From Chitinophaga pinensis (GTDB lineage Bacteria; Bacteroidota; Bacteroidia; UKL13-3): a stretch of DNA of 64,000 nt. Both the position numbers and the translations under genes were made by a program. Of the stretch, positions 19,873-28,329 are shown piece by piece. The DNA lies in NCBI GenBank assembly GCA_945860865.1, contig CAMARW010000002.1:62001-126000 (forward strand). The letters are read 5' to 3'. The notes below the pieces were generated by a model. It did no database searches, was not told the DNA's origin, and saw only the letters and a list, made by a program, of their open reading frames with translations. The first letter of the stretch is position 1, and each line of letters begins with the position of its first letter.

Positions 19873-19893
19873 GGCTTTTAGCCTTTGGCCTTT
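19873..19893 (+). repeat. Heptanucleotide tandem repeat after groEL
   Basis: Three consecutive 7-mers: GGCTTTT, AGCCTTT, GGCCTTT. They start 2 nt after the groEL stop and end just before the terminator stem. Confidence 0.6.
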
Positions 19894-19895
19894 AT

Positions 19896-19930
19896 AAAAA
19901 AATCCTGTGGCTTTGCCACGGGATTTTTTT
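19896..19930 (+). terminator. Rho-independent terminator after groEL
   Basis: AAAAAAATCC...GGATTTTTTT with an inner GTGGC/GCCAC stem and a TTT loop; one T/G pair interrupts the arms. It precedes the serine hydrolase gene. Confidence 0.9.
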
Positions 19931-19954
19931 GTTTTGAATATCGTATATTCGTGT

Positions 19955-21103
19955 ATGCGTAAAATTTTTTCAATCCTCTTTTTCATCGTTATTGGTTCAG
20001 CCATAATTATAAAATTAAGCGGCAACCAGCATATTTATAATACGATAGCCCTAACCATTTTTCGCGGACAAATGGGACCACAGATTGACGAGTTAAACGA
20101 TTTTCCAAGCCGACAAATTATGATTGGAAATCCGCAGCCTTGGCCTGTTTCTGCAAGTTTTGGTTCGGCCAAAATAAATAGTGAACTGCTAAATAAGGCT
20201 ATCAATTATAAAACTACTGCATTAGTGGTAATTAAAAACGACAGCTTGTTATATGAACAATATTTTGATGGCTATGATAAAGATAGGGTTAGCAACTCGT
20301 TTTCTATGGCTAAAAGCTTTACCGCATTGCTTATTGGCAAAGCCATTCAGGAGGGCTTAATTAAAGATATTGATGCGCCCATTGGCCAATTTTTGCCCGA
20401 TTTTAAAGTGGCACCTTACGATAAAATAAGCATCAAACATTTGCTAAGCATGAGCTCTGGATTAGACTTTAAAGAAAGTTATGGCAGCTTATTTGGCTGG
20501 CCAGCAAAAGCCTATTATGGTTCAGATGTAAATGCAACAGTGTACCACGCACCAAAACTAAATGAACCGGGCAAAGTTTTTGAGTATAAAGGCGGCGATA
20601 CGCAACTATTAGGGATGATTTTAGCAGAAGTGATTAAACCCAAAAAAGTGAGCGAATATGCCAGTGAATTATGGAAAAAAATGGGTGCTGAAAGCAATGC
20701 TTATTGGAGCTTAGACCAAGAAAATGGCATGGAAAAAGTGAGCTGCTGCTATTATGCCACTGCTAGAGATTTTGCACGTTTTGGGAAGTTATTAATGCAA
20801 AAAGGCAAATGGCAAAACGAGCAACTTATTGATAGTAATTTTTTAGAAGCCAGCATAAAACCGGGAAATAACCTCACCAAAGCAGGCAAGCAAAATTCAG
20901 AATATGGATTCCAATGGTGGCTATTAAATTATAAGGGAAAATCTGTTTGGTACGCAAGGGGCATTAAAGGTCAATACGTGTTTTGCATACCAAGTGAACA
21001 AATAATTATGGTGCGGTTAGGGCATTTAAGAGCAGAGAAAAAAGGAGAAGATATTCCGCAAGACGTATTTGATTACATAGATATTGCGCTCAGCACTCAA
21101 TAA
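19955..21103 (+). CDS. Serine hydrolase, beta-lactamase/class C fold
   Basis: A 382-aa protein of the beta-lactamase/esterase/D,D-peptidase superfamily. An N-terminal hydrophobic segment (4-20) is a signal anchor. The SxxK nucleophile motif is S117-M-A-K120 in SNSFSMAKSFTALL. EYKGGDTQLLG takes the YxN place, with Gly-Gly instead of Asn. The third motif is not obvious. ATG 19955 (MRKIFSILFF) is preferred over the longer frame from 19907, which runs through the groEL terminator. Substrate unknown. It is not closely similar to the second such protein at 45340. Confidence 0.85.
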   Translation: MRKIFSILFFIVIGSAIIIKLSGNQHIYNTIALTIFRGQMGPQIDELNDFPSRQIMIGNPQPWPVSASFGSAKINSELLNKAINYKTTALVVIKNDSLLYEQYFDGYDKDRVSNSFSMAKSFTALLIGKAIQEGLIKDIDAPIGQFLPDFKVAPYDKISIKHLLSMSSGLDFKESYGSLFGWPAKAYYGSDVNATVYHAPKLNEPGKVFEYKGGDTQLLGMILAEVIKPKKVSEYASELWKKMGAESNAYWSLDQENGMEKVSCCYYATARDFARFGKLLMQKGKWQNEQLIDSNFLEASIKPGNNLTKAGKQNSEYGFQWWLLNYKGKSVWYARGIKGQYVFCIPSEQIIMVRLGHLRAEKKGEDIPQDVFDYIDIALSTQ

Positions 21104-21118
21104 AGTTTTAGTCAGAGT

Positions 21119-21544
21119 CTAGTCTCTTACATCAACTAAATATTCTACATTTTCTGGCGAATTACCCGTAATTTTTACGAGGCCTTTTTTGCCTTTGCGA
21201 TTTAATATAACCAAGCCTTCTTTATTGGTGCCAATATAATCGTAAATAGGATCAAGCAAAATTTCTCCTTGCTCGTTAATTAAGCCTAAAAGTCCAACAT
21301 TTTCTACTCTTGCCAAACCTTTTTCGAAAGGATAAACTTGGTCGAATTCGGGTTTTATAACCTCTTCACCCTGCATATCTATGAAGCCCATTTTACCGTT
21401 TTTAATTACTTTTGCACGACCATTTTTAAAAGGATAAATTACATCATATCCTTTTAACATTTTACCTCCTACTCTTTTCTGAGCGAAGGCATCCATATCT
21501 GCAAAACAAAAAACTGCAAGTACTATTAAGATTATTCTCATCAC
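21119..21544 (-). CDS. Secreted WG-repeat protein
   Basis: A 141-aa protein with a signal peptide (ending MDAFAQ) followed by about four WG/KWG-type repeats. The unit pattern is phenylalanine/glycine-rich (YPFKNGRAKVIKNGKMGFID, then YPFEKGLARVENVGLLGLIN). WG repeats build small beta-propeller-like or solenoid modules of unknown function. It is first downstream of DUF3820 on the same strand and convergent with the serine hydrolase (15 bp between stops). Confidence 0.8.
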   Translation of the reverse strand: MMRIILIVLAVFCFADMDAFAQKRVGGKMLKGYDVIYPFKNGRAKVIKNGKMGFIDMQGEEVIKPEFDQVYPFEKGLARVENVGLLGLINEQGEILLDPIYDYIGTNKEGLVILNRKGKKGLVKITGNSPENVEYLVDVRD

Positions 21545-21614
21545 GTGGCGAATTTAATTTATTTCGCTAAAAAACAAAGTTTGTGCCAGATAATTTTCTC
21601 ATATTAAAATAGGC

Positions 21615-21839
21615 TTAAACCTTATTTTTCAGAGGCTCAAGCAGATGTTCCAATCCGTTCAACCTAATTTCATAAAGTGTTTCTAATTGCTGACCCAATT
21701 TACCCTTGGGAAAACCATTGCGTTGAATCCATTCTAAATAATGAACAGGAATATGCATTAATAAAGTGCCTTTATATTTTCCGTAAGGCATTTTGGTATG
21801 AACAATGCCTAGTAAAATATCTTGCGCACTATATTCCAT
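21615..21839 (-). CDS. DUF3820 family protein
   Basis: A 74-aa protein whose body MPYGKYKGTLLMHIPVHYLEW followed by FPKGKLGQQLETLYEIRLNG is the DUF3820 signature, a small basic domain also found attached to exonucleases. Function is not established. It lies 18 bp downstream of the CoA-transferase gene and is probably co-transcribed. No signal peptide or membrane segment. Confidence 0.82.
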   Translation of the reverse strand: MEYSAQDILLGIVHTKMPYGKYKGTLLMHIPVHYLEWIQRNGFPKGKLGQQLETLYEIRLNGLEHLLEPLKNKV

Positions 21840-21857
21840 TTAATTTACATTTAAAAA

Positions 21858-22511
21858 TTACAATACCATTTCTGGTATTTCGCCTGCAACCACTAATCTA
21901 CCAATGGTTTTTTCTTTGATATAATCTACCGAAACGCCCGGCGCTCTTTCTAACAAAACAAAGCCTTCGTAGCTAATATCAAATACGCCTAACTCGGTTA
22001 CTACTTTTTTTACGCAGCCCAAACCTGTAATGGGCAAAGTACATTTGCTCAATAATTTAGATTCGCCAGCCTTATTTACATGCTGCATAGCCACAATAAT
22101 ATTTTTGGCCGAAGCAACCAAATCCATAGCGCCACCCATTCCTTTTACCATTTTACCCGGTATTTTCCAATTGGCAATATCGCCATTATCTGCTACTTCC
22201 ATGGCACCTAAAACGGTAAGGTCTACCCTACCACTGCGTATCATTCCAAAGCTCATGGCCGAATCAAAAAAACTAGAACCCACCGTGGTAGTAACCGTTT
22301 GCTTGCCCGCATTAATTAAATCGGCATCCACCTCTTCGAGGTATGGAAACGGACCAATACCTAATAATCCGTTTTCAGATTGTAAAATTACCTCAATACC
22401 AGCCGGCACATAATTGGCCACCAAAGTAGGAATTCCAATACCTAAATTTACATAATATCCGTCTCTCAACTCCTGCGCAATGCGCTTTGCAATACCAAAT
22501 TTATCTAACAT
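21858..22511 (-). CDS. scoB: 3-oxoacid (succinyl-CoA) CoA-transferase, B subunit
   Basis: A 217-aa beta subunit of a class I CoA-transferase that moves CoA from succinyl-CoA to acetoacetate or a related oxoacid. The catalytic glutamate is E46 in the SENGLLG motif, preceded by VNLGIGIPTLVANY; GGAMDLVASAKNIIVAMQHV is also typical. The A subunit normally encoded directly upstream is absent: upstream on this strand there is only the divergent mdh. A partner elsewhere in the genome is required for activity. Together with the PcaF-like thiolase at 30159 it could serve beta-ketoadipate or ketone-body breakdown. Confidence 0.93.
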   Translation of the reverse strand: MLDKFGIAKRIAQELRDGYYVNLGIGIPTLVANYVPAGIEVILQSENGLLGIGPFPYLEEVDADLINAGKQTVTTTVGSSFFDSAMSFGMIRSGRVDLTVLGAMEVADNGDIANWKIPGKMVKGMGGAMDLVASAKNIIVAMQHVNKAGESKLLSKCTLPITGLGCVKKVVTELGVFDISYEGFVLLERAPGVSVDYIKEKTIGRLVVAGEIPEMVL

Positions 22512-22628
22512 AATTTTTCGGTTTGAACCAAGGCAAATGTAAAATAATTATGGTAAGTAAAATAATTCAAATTATTATAACTGTAGTAAGCTTCCTAATC
22601 AATAGTTGTAAATTGGCTTCAAAAATAC

Positions 22629-22659
22629 TTTGTAGTGGTTGGTATACTGCTTACATTTG
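22629..22659 (+). promoter_or_regulatory. Promoter for mdh
   Basis: TTTG (22629-22632), 19 nt, TACATTTG (22652-22659): an exact match to the Bacteroidota vegetative promoter TTTG-N19-TAnnTTTG, 33 nt before the mdh ATG. Confidence 0.7.
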
Positions 22660-22691
22660 CCGTATTAAATCAATATTTAAAATTAATAAAA

Positions 22692-23633
22692 ATGACTAAA
22701 GTTTCTGTAATTGGAGCAGGTGCCGTAGGTGCAACCACAGCCGATGTAATTGCTTTTCGCGAATTAGCCGATGAGGTAGTTTTATTAGATGTAAAAGAAG
22801 GATTTGCTGAAGGTAAAGCCCTTGATATTTACCAAACCACTTCTTTATTGGGCATGAAAACCCGTATCTCGGGTACTACCAATGATTATAGCAAAACCGC
22901 TGGTTCAGATGTAGTAGTTATTACCTCAGGCATTCCGCGTAAACCGGGCATGACCCGTGAGGAATTAATTGGAACCAATGCAAACATCGTAAAATCGGTT
23001 GCAGAAAATGTTTTAAAACATTCGCCTAATGCCATTATTGTGGTTGTTTCTAACCCAATGGACACCATGACATACTTAGCTTTAAAAGCAACTGGCTTGC
23101 CAAAAAATCGCATCATTGGTATGGGTGGTTTATTAGATAGCGCTCGTTTTAAAGGTTATTTAGGCTTAGCCTTGAACCAACCAACTGCCGATATTCAAGG
23201 AACGGTAATTGGCGGACATGGTGATACCACTATGATTCCATTAACCCGTTTAGCTACTTTAAATGGTGTACCTGTTTCTAGCAAACTAAGCGCAGAGCAA
23301 TTAAAAGAAATTTCTGATGCTACTATGGTGGGTGGAGCTACTTTAACCAAATTATTGGGCACTTCTGCTTGGTACGCGCCAGGTGCTGCTTCTGCTTTAT
23401 TGGTAGAAAGCATCGTTCGCGACCAAAAGCGTGTAATGCCTTGCTGCGTTTCTTTAGAAGGCGAATATGGTCAGAGCGATATCTGCTTAGGTGTGCCTGT
23501 TACCATTGGCAAAAACGGTTGGGAAACCATCGTAGATTATAACTTAACTGCCGATGAGCAAGCTGCTTTTAACAAAAGCGCAGACGCTGTAAGAGCGATG
23601 AATACCGTGCTAAAAGAGATTAACGTTCTTTAA
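22692..23633 (+). CDS. mdh: Malate dehydrogenase (LDH-like type)
   Basis: A 313-aa NAD-dependent enzyme oxidising malate to oxaloacetate in the TCA cycle. ATG 22692 (MTKVSVIGAGAVGATTAD) opens the Rossmann GxGxxG. D34 at the end of beta-2 indicates NAD. Substrate arginines R83 and R89 lie in the loop IPRKPGMTREEL, which has the R-x5-R spacing typical of malate dehydrogenase. N121 is in SNPMD and catalytic H176 in GGHGDTTM. A longer frame from 22635 would include the promoter and is rejected. Heptad repeats start 3 nt after the stop. Confidence 0.97.
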   Translation: MTKVSVIGAGAVGATTADVIAFRELADEVVLLDVKEGFAEGKALDIYQTTSLLGMKTRISGTTNDYSKTAGSDVVVITSGIPRKPGMTREELIGTNANIVKSVAENVLKHSPNAIIVVVSNPMDTMTYLALKATGLPKNRIIGMGGLLDSARFKGYLGLALNQPTADIQGTVIGGHGDTTMIPLTRLATLNGVPVSSKLSAEQLKEISDATMVGGATLTKLLGTSAWYAPGAASALLVESIVRDQKRVMPCCVSLEGEYGQSDICLGVPVTIGKNGWETIVDYNLTADEQAAFNKSADAVRAMNTVLKEINVL

Positions 23634-23636
23634 GAA

Positions 23637-23671
23637 GTCGATAGTCCATGGTCCATAGACCATAGTTGACA
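23637..23671 (+). repeat. Heptanucleotide tandem repeat after mdh
   Basis: Five consecutive degenerate 7-mers: GTCGATA, GTCCATG, GTCCATA, GACCATA, GTTGACA. They begin 3 nt after the mdh stop. The inner part also folds as ATGGTC-cata-GACCAT. Confidence 0.6.
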
Positions 23672-23713
23672 ATTATTGTAATTAGTCTTATAGTACTACA
23701 AATGTAATTTTAC

Positions 23714-23747
23714 AAAAAAAGCTCCGAATTCTTCGGGGCTTTTTTTG
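23714..23747 (+). terminator. Rho-independent terminator after mdh
   Basis: AAAAAAA-GCTCCGAA-TTC-TTCGGGGC-TTTTTTT: an 8-bp stem with one T-G wobble, a 3-nt loop and a T run. Confidence 0.88.
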
Positions 23748-23917
23748 TGGGATTTGGAGTTGGAGTTTTGAGTAATTTTTAATTCGTAATTTCTTCCAAA
23801 CCATTTGCCTATTTTCGCTGACTTCTCCATATTCGCGAGTTAATTGTGAGTAAATCATTTTGGTTCAACCAGAAAAGAACCATTATTTGCATACATACTA
23901 AATGAATTTAAATTGAA

Positions 23918-24820
23918 ATGTCGGTTATAGTAAATGGTTTAACAAAAATATACGGTTCTCAAAAGGCGCTAGATGGCGTGAGCTTTGAGGTAAAACCGGG
24001 CGAGATACTAGGTTTTTTAGGTCCGAACGGCGCCGGAAAATCTACTACCATGAAAATACTTACAGGGTATTTGCCCCAAAGTGCTGGCAGTGCCAGTGTT
24101 TGCGGCTTTGATGTAAACACCCAGCAAATGGAAGCCCGAAAGAAAATTGGCTATTTGCCAGAGCTCAACCCTTTGTATACCGATATGTATATCAAGGAAT
24201 ACTTACTGTTTTCGGCCAGTTTAATGGGCTTAAAAGGTAAAGTAGCCAACGAAAAAGTAGAAACCATGATTGCCAAAACTGGTTTAACCCTAGAGCGTAA
24301 AAAGCAAATTAACCAACTTTCTAAAGGGTACAAACAACGCGTGGGATTAGCCGCAGCGATGTTGCACAACCCAGAAGTTCTTATTTTAGATGAACCCACT
24401 AGCGGCTTAGATCCCAATCAAGTGATTGAAATTCGCAACTTGATTAAAGAGATTGGGAAAGACAAAACGGTAATTTTCTCTACGCACATTATGCAAGAAG
24501 TAGAAGCTATGTGTAGCAGGGTAATTATCATAAACAAAGGTAAATTAGTAGCCAATGATGCCATAGAAACCCTACAGAAACAAATGCAAAAGGCATTTAC
24601 TTTAACTGTAGAATTTAAACAAGACATCGACGAAACTAAATTAAACACAATTAAAGGTTTGGTTCAGACCGAGAGAAATGGTAAACAATTTAGTTTAAAA
24701 GCTACCCGCGACATTCGCGAAGAATTGGCCCAATTGGCTCAGGCTAATGGTTGGTTAATTTTATCTATGCAATTAGCAGAAAACTCACTCGAAGATGTAT
24801 TTCAATCCTTAACTAAATAA
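23918..24820 (+). CDS. gldA: Gliding-motility ABC transporter ATPase GldA
   Basis: A 300-aa ABC ATP-binding subunit. Walker A is GPNGAGKST (35-43), the signature is NQLSKGYKQRVGLAAAML, Walker B is EVLILDEPTSGLDPNQ and the switch His is in FSTHIMQE. A C-terminal extension (about 220-300) is typical of GldA-like ATPases. It powers the GldFG membrane complex, which is needed for gliding in some Bacteroidota, though the transported substrate is not known. The gene is followed 2 bp later by gldF. Other gld/spr genes are not in the window, so the presence of gliding itself cannot be concluded. Confidence 0.93.
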   Translation: MSVIVNGLTKIYGSQKALDGVSFEVKPGEILGFLGPNGAGKSTTMKILTGYLPQSAGSASVCGFDVNTQQMEARKKIGYLPELNPLYTDMYIKEYLLFSASLMGLKGKVANEKVETMIAKTGLTLERKKQINQLSKGYKQRVGLAAAMLHNPEVLILDEPTSGLDPNQVIEIRNLIKEIGKDKTVIFSTHIMQEVEAMCSRVIIINKGKLVANDAIETLQKQMQKAFTLTVEFKQDIDETKLNTIKGLVQTERNGKQFSLKATRDIREELAQLAQANGWLILSMQLAENSLEDVFQSLTK

Positions 24821-24822
24821 AG

Positions 24823-25551
24823 ATGTTTAGCATTTATATAAAAGAAATTAGAAGTTTTTTAAGCTCCCTCATTGCCTATGTGGTGATGTTGGTTTTTTTA
24901 TTGGCCATTGGCCTTTTTACTTGGGTATTGCCAGATTACAATGTATTTGATTATGGGTATGCCAACCTAGATACGCTGTTTAATATGGCACCTTGGTTGT
25001 TTATCTTTTTAATTTCGGCCATTACCATGCGCAGCTTAAGTGAAGAGAAAAAAAACGGCACCATAGAAATTATTAGCACCAAACCCATTAGCGATTTGGC
25101 TATTATTTTGGGTAAATATTTTGCGGGTTTAACCATTGTTTTATTTACTCTTTTACCTACCCTTATTTATTATATTACTATTTACCAATTGGGGGCGCCC
25201 AAAGGTAATTTAGATAGCGGTGCCATAATGGGCTCATACATTGGCTTATTCTTTTTAAGCTCGTGTTTTGTGGCTGTAGGTATGTTTGCATCGGCCATTA
25301 GCGATAACCAAATAGTATCCTTTATTGTAGCCATGTTTTTGTGCTTTTTATTTTACAATTTATTTGAACTCATTGCCGATTTTAAACTTTTGGGAACTTG
25401 GGATTCTGTAGTAGCCAATTTAGGGATTAACGCCCATTACCAGAGCATTAGCAGAGGCGTAATTGACTCAAGGGATTTGTTTTATTTTATTGGTTTCGAC
25501 ATTATTTTTATTGCCGCAACTAAAACGGTTTTTGGAGGTAGAAAATGGTAA
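24823..25551 (+). CDS. gldF: Gliding-motility ABC transporter permease GldF
   Basis: A 242-aa membrane protein with six predicted helices (starting FLSSLIAYVVMLVFLLAIGLF). The cytoplasmic segment SLSEEKKNGTIEIISTKPIS is the ABC-2 permease coupling region that contacts the ATPase. It lies in the gldA-gldF-gldG-DUF4340 operon and overlaps gldG by 7 bp. Partner of GldA and GldG at the inner membrane. Confidence 0.92.
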   Translation: MFSIYIKEIRSFLSSLIAYVVMLVFLLAIGLFTWVLPDYNVFDYGYANLDTLFNMAPWLFIFLISAITMRSLSEEKKNGTIEIISTKPISDLAIILGKYFAGLTIVLFTLLPTLIYYITIYQLGAPKGNLDSGAIMGSYIGLFFLSSCFVAVGMFASAISDNQIVSFIVAMFLCFLFYNLFELIADFKLLGTWDSVVANLGINAHYQSISRGVIDSRDLFYFIGFDIIFIAATKTVFGGRKW

Positions 25552-27254
25552 CAGAATCAAAAAAATACCAATCGGGCAAAAAGCAAGATTTGTTTCAATT
25601 ATCGCTCATTGTAGCCATTGTAATTATTGCCAATTTAGCGCTGAACCCATTTTTCTTTAGGATAGATTTAACCAAAGAAAAACGCTTTTCGTTGAGTGAG
25701 GCAAGTAAGAAGTTAGCAGAAAAAGTAGATCAGCCTTTTTATGTAAAAGTATACTTAGCCGGAGAATTTCCTGCGGGATTTAAGAGATTAAGTCAGAGCA
25801 CCAAAGAAATGCTCGATGAGTTTAGTGCTTACAGTAAAGGCAATATTCAGTACGAATTTATAGACCCCTTTGCCAATGCAGATGCCAAGAAAATGGAAGA
25901 CATTATTTTGGAACTGGGCAATAAAGGCCTGCAACCAACCAATGTGCAAATTAAAAAGGAAGACGAGTTTGCCCAAAAAATTATTATTCCAGGAGCTATT
26001 GCCTATTATAAAACCAAAGAATATCCTATTAATTTATTGAAGAATCAATTTGGCCAAAATCCGGAAGAGGTTATTAATAGCTCTATCGAATTATTGGAAT
26101 ACGAAATTGCAAATACTCTGCGTAAAGCTACCCAAGAAAAGAGCAAGAAGATTGCAATCATAGAAGACCATGGCGAGTTAGGCAGATGGGATTTAGCCGA
26201 GGCGCAAGCCATGTTGAGTCAGTTTTATGAAGTAGAAAGATTGCCCTTATCTATCCAGGTGCCACAACGCTTATTTGATTTTGCTGGTATCATCATTGCC
26301 AAACCCACCCAAGAGATAAGCGAGTTTGATAAATTTAAAATAGACCAATACATTATGCATGGTGGCAAGGTATTGTGGCTAGTAGAATCGCAAATGGCCA
26401 GTATGGACAGCCTGCAAAGAGAAAACCTTTTTGTAAGCACCACTTACCCAACCCGCATAGACGATATGTTGTTTAAATACGGCGTGCGCATAAACAGCAA
26501 TATCATTCAAGACTTGCAATGCAATGGCATCCCTATTTTAAGTGGCATGAAAGACGGCGTGCCCCAGCAAAAATTATTACCTTGGCCTTTTTACCCTGTG
26601 GCGCCCGGTGTAGGCAATCACCCTATTGTAAAAGGGGTTGAACCCATTTGGTTTCAGTTTGCCGCTTCTATAGATACATTGGCTAATCCAGCTATTAAGA
26701 AAACAGTTTTGGTTCAATCATCTCCTTACAGCAGGGTTTTGAGCGCACCCGTAAGAGTTGATTTAAACACTGCACGCATAGATTTACAACCCGAAATGTT
26801 TAGAAGAAATAGTAATGGTAACTTTATTATGGGCGTATTGTTAGAAGGCAATTTTACTTCTAATTTTCAATATAGATATGATGCGAGCAAAACCCCCGAA
26901 TTGCCTTTTAAAGACCATGTAGAAAACAATAAAATGATTGTTATCTCTGATGGAGATGTAATACGCAACCAGTTTAAAAAATCAACTGGAGAAGTATTTC
27001 CATTGGGGTACGATAGGTATACCAGAGAAACATTTGGCAATAAAAAGTTTATCCAAAACTGTATCGATTACCTGTGCGATGATAGTGGCATTATTGAAGT
27101 AAGATCTAAAGAAATAAAGCTGCGCTTGTTAGACAAAGGCAAGGTGAAAAAAGATAGTAATTTTTGGATAGCCATAAACTTAGGTTTACCCATATTACTC
27201 ATAATTATTTTTGGCCTTGTGAACCAATATATCAGAAAAAGAAAATATACTTAG
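25545..27254 (+). CDS. gldG: Gliding-motility-associated ABC transporter substrate-binding protein GldG
   Basis: A 569-aa protein with an N-terminal membrane helix (about 18-36), a large periplasmic domain beginning RIDLTKEKRFSLSEASKKLA (the GldG/ABC_transp_aux start, similar to IFT52-like Gld proteins) and a C-terminal transmembrane helix (about 545-562) ending in a basic tail (NQYIRKRKYT). It overlaps gldF by 7 bp and is followed 4 bp later by the DUF4340 gene. It forms the extracytoplasmic part of GldAFG. Confidence 0.92.
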   Translation: MVTESKKYQSGKKQDLFQLSLIVAIVIIANLALNPFFFRIDLTKEKRFSLSEASKKLAEKVDQPFYVKVYLAGEFPAGFKRLSQSTKEMLDEFSAYSKGNIQYEFIDPFANADAKKMEDIILELGNKGLQPTNVQIKKEDEFAQKIIIPGAIAYYKTKEYPINLLKNQFGQNPEEVINSSIELLEYEIANTLRKATQEKSKKIAIIEDHGELGRWDLAEAQAMLSQFYEVERLPLSIQVPQRLFDFAGIIIAKPTQEISEFDKFKIDQYIMHGGKVLWLVESQMASMDSLQRENLFVSTTYPTRIDDMLFKYGVRINSNIIQDLQCNGIPILSGMKDGVPQQKLLPWPFYPVAPGVGNHPIVKGVEPIWFQFAASIDTLANPAIKKTVLVQSSPYSRVLSAPVRVDLNTARIDLQPEMFRRNSNGNFIMGVLLEGNFTSNFQYRYDASKTPELPFKDHVENNKMIVISDGDVIRNQFKKSTGEVFPLGYDRYTRETFGNKKFIQNCIDYLCDDSGIIEVRSKEIKLRLLDKGKVKKDSNFWIAINLGLPILLIIIFGLVNQYIRKRKYT

Positions 27255-27258
27255 GCAA

Positions 27259-28278
27259 ATGAAAAAGCAAACGTACATACTTTTAGCCATTCTTGTTGTG
27301 ATAGGTTCGGCCTATTATTTGGTTTCTAAAAAACCTTGGAGAACGGCAGAAAAAGCAGCCAATGCCTTTGCAGTAGAAGATACTGCCAGCATTAGCAAGA
27401 TTTTTATGGCTAATAAAAGAGGCGAAAAAGTTTTATTAGAAAGGTTACCCAACAATACTTGGCTTGTAAATGGAAAAGTACCCGCAGATTTCCCAAAAAT
27501 TCAGTTGTTACTGAGTACCCTCAAGCAAATGCAAATACAGATGCCTATACCGGCAACCATGCACAATACGGCCATAGGCATTTTGGCCTCTAGGGGAATA
27601 AAAACAGAAATTTATGCGGGAGATAAAATCATAAAAACCATTTATGTAGGCAGCGAAACGCCCGATAAAACAGGCACATTTATGATGTTGGAGGGAGATA
27701 ACGACGCCTATTCAATTCATATTCCGGGTTTTGTAGGTTACCTCACCCCTCGCTTTTTTATAACCGAAATTAAATGGCGCAACAAACTTGTTTTTAATTA
27801 TGAGGCAGCAGATATTGCCCTTTTAGAAATAGCCTATTCTAAGAACAAGCAAGAATCGTTTACCTATGAAAAAAGCCTTTTTGAACAAGAAAAAAGTTTG
27901 AAGAGTGAGGCGGGTGCTAAGATAGCAGCCGATACCCAACAAGTGAAAATTCTATTGCATTCCTTTCAAAACAAATACGTAGAAGGGTATTACGACGATA
28001 GTACTTTTACCCAATCAGAACGCGATTCGTTGTTTAGGCTTACGCCTTATTGCAGCATAAAATTGCAATCGGTTCAGGGCAAATTACACCAGCTTACTTT
28101 TTATGAAAAACCTGTGGGCGATAGAACCAAAGACAGATACGATGCACTAGGTAATGAGCGCAGCATTGATCCAGAAAAATTTTATGTACGCATAGATGAT
28201 ATCAATCAAATTGCGTCTATTCAAGAATATGCTTTTAGAAAAATATTTGCCCAATTAAGTGGCTTGCGCAAACGTTAG
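27259..28278 (+). CDS. DUF4340 domain protein, GldG partner
   Basis: A 339-aa protein with one N-terminal transmembrane helix (about 5-23) and an extracytoplasmic DUF4340-type body of repeated beta strands (ISKIFMANKRGEKVLLERLP, NTWLVNGKVPADFPKIQLLL). DUF4340 proteins are regularly encoded next to GldG-like auxiliary ABC proteins. Here the gap is 4 bp, which implies one operon and one complex. The molecular function is unknown. Confidence 0.82.
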   Translation: MKKQTYILLAILVVIGSAYYLVSKKPWRTAEKAANAFAVEDTASISKIFMANKRGEKVLLERLPNNTWLVNGKVPADFPKIQLLLSTLKQMQIQMPIPATMHNTAIGILASRGIKTEIYAGDKIIKTIYVGSETPDKTGTFMMLEGDNDAYSIHIPGFVGYLTPRFFITEIKWRNKLVFNYEAADIALLEIAYSKNKQESFTYEKSLFEQEKSLKSEAGAKIAADTQQVKILLHSFQNKYVEGYYDDSTFTQSERDSLFRLTPYCSIKLQSVQGKLHQLTFYEKPVGDRTKDRYDALGNERSIDPEKFYVRIDDINQIASIQEYAFRKIFAQLSGLRKR

Positions 28279-28329
28279 GCTTTAAACTTACTTTAAAAAT
28301 CAAGCAATTAGACTTACCTTCGCCCCACA

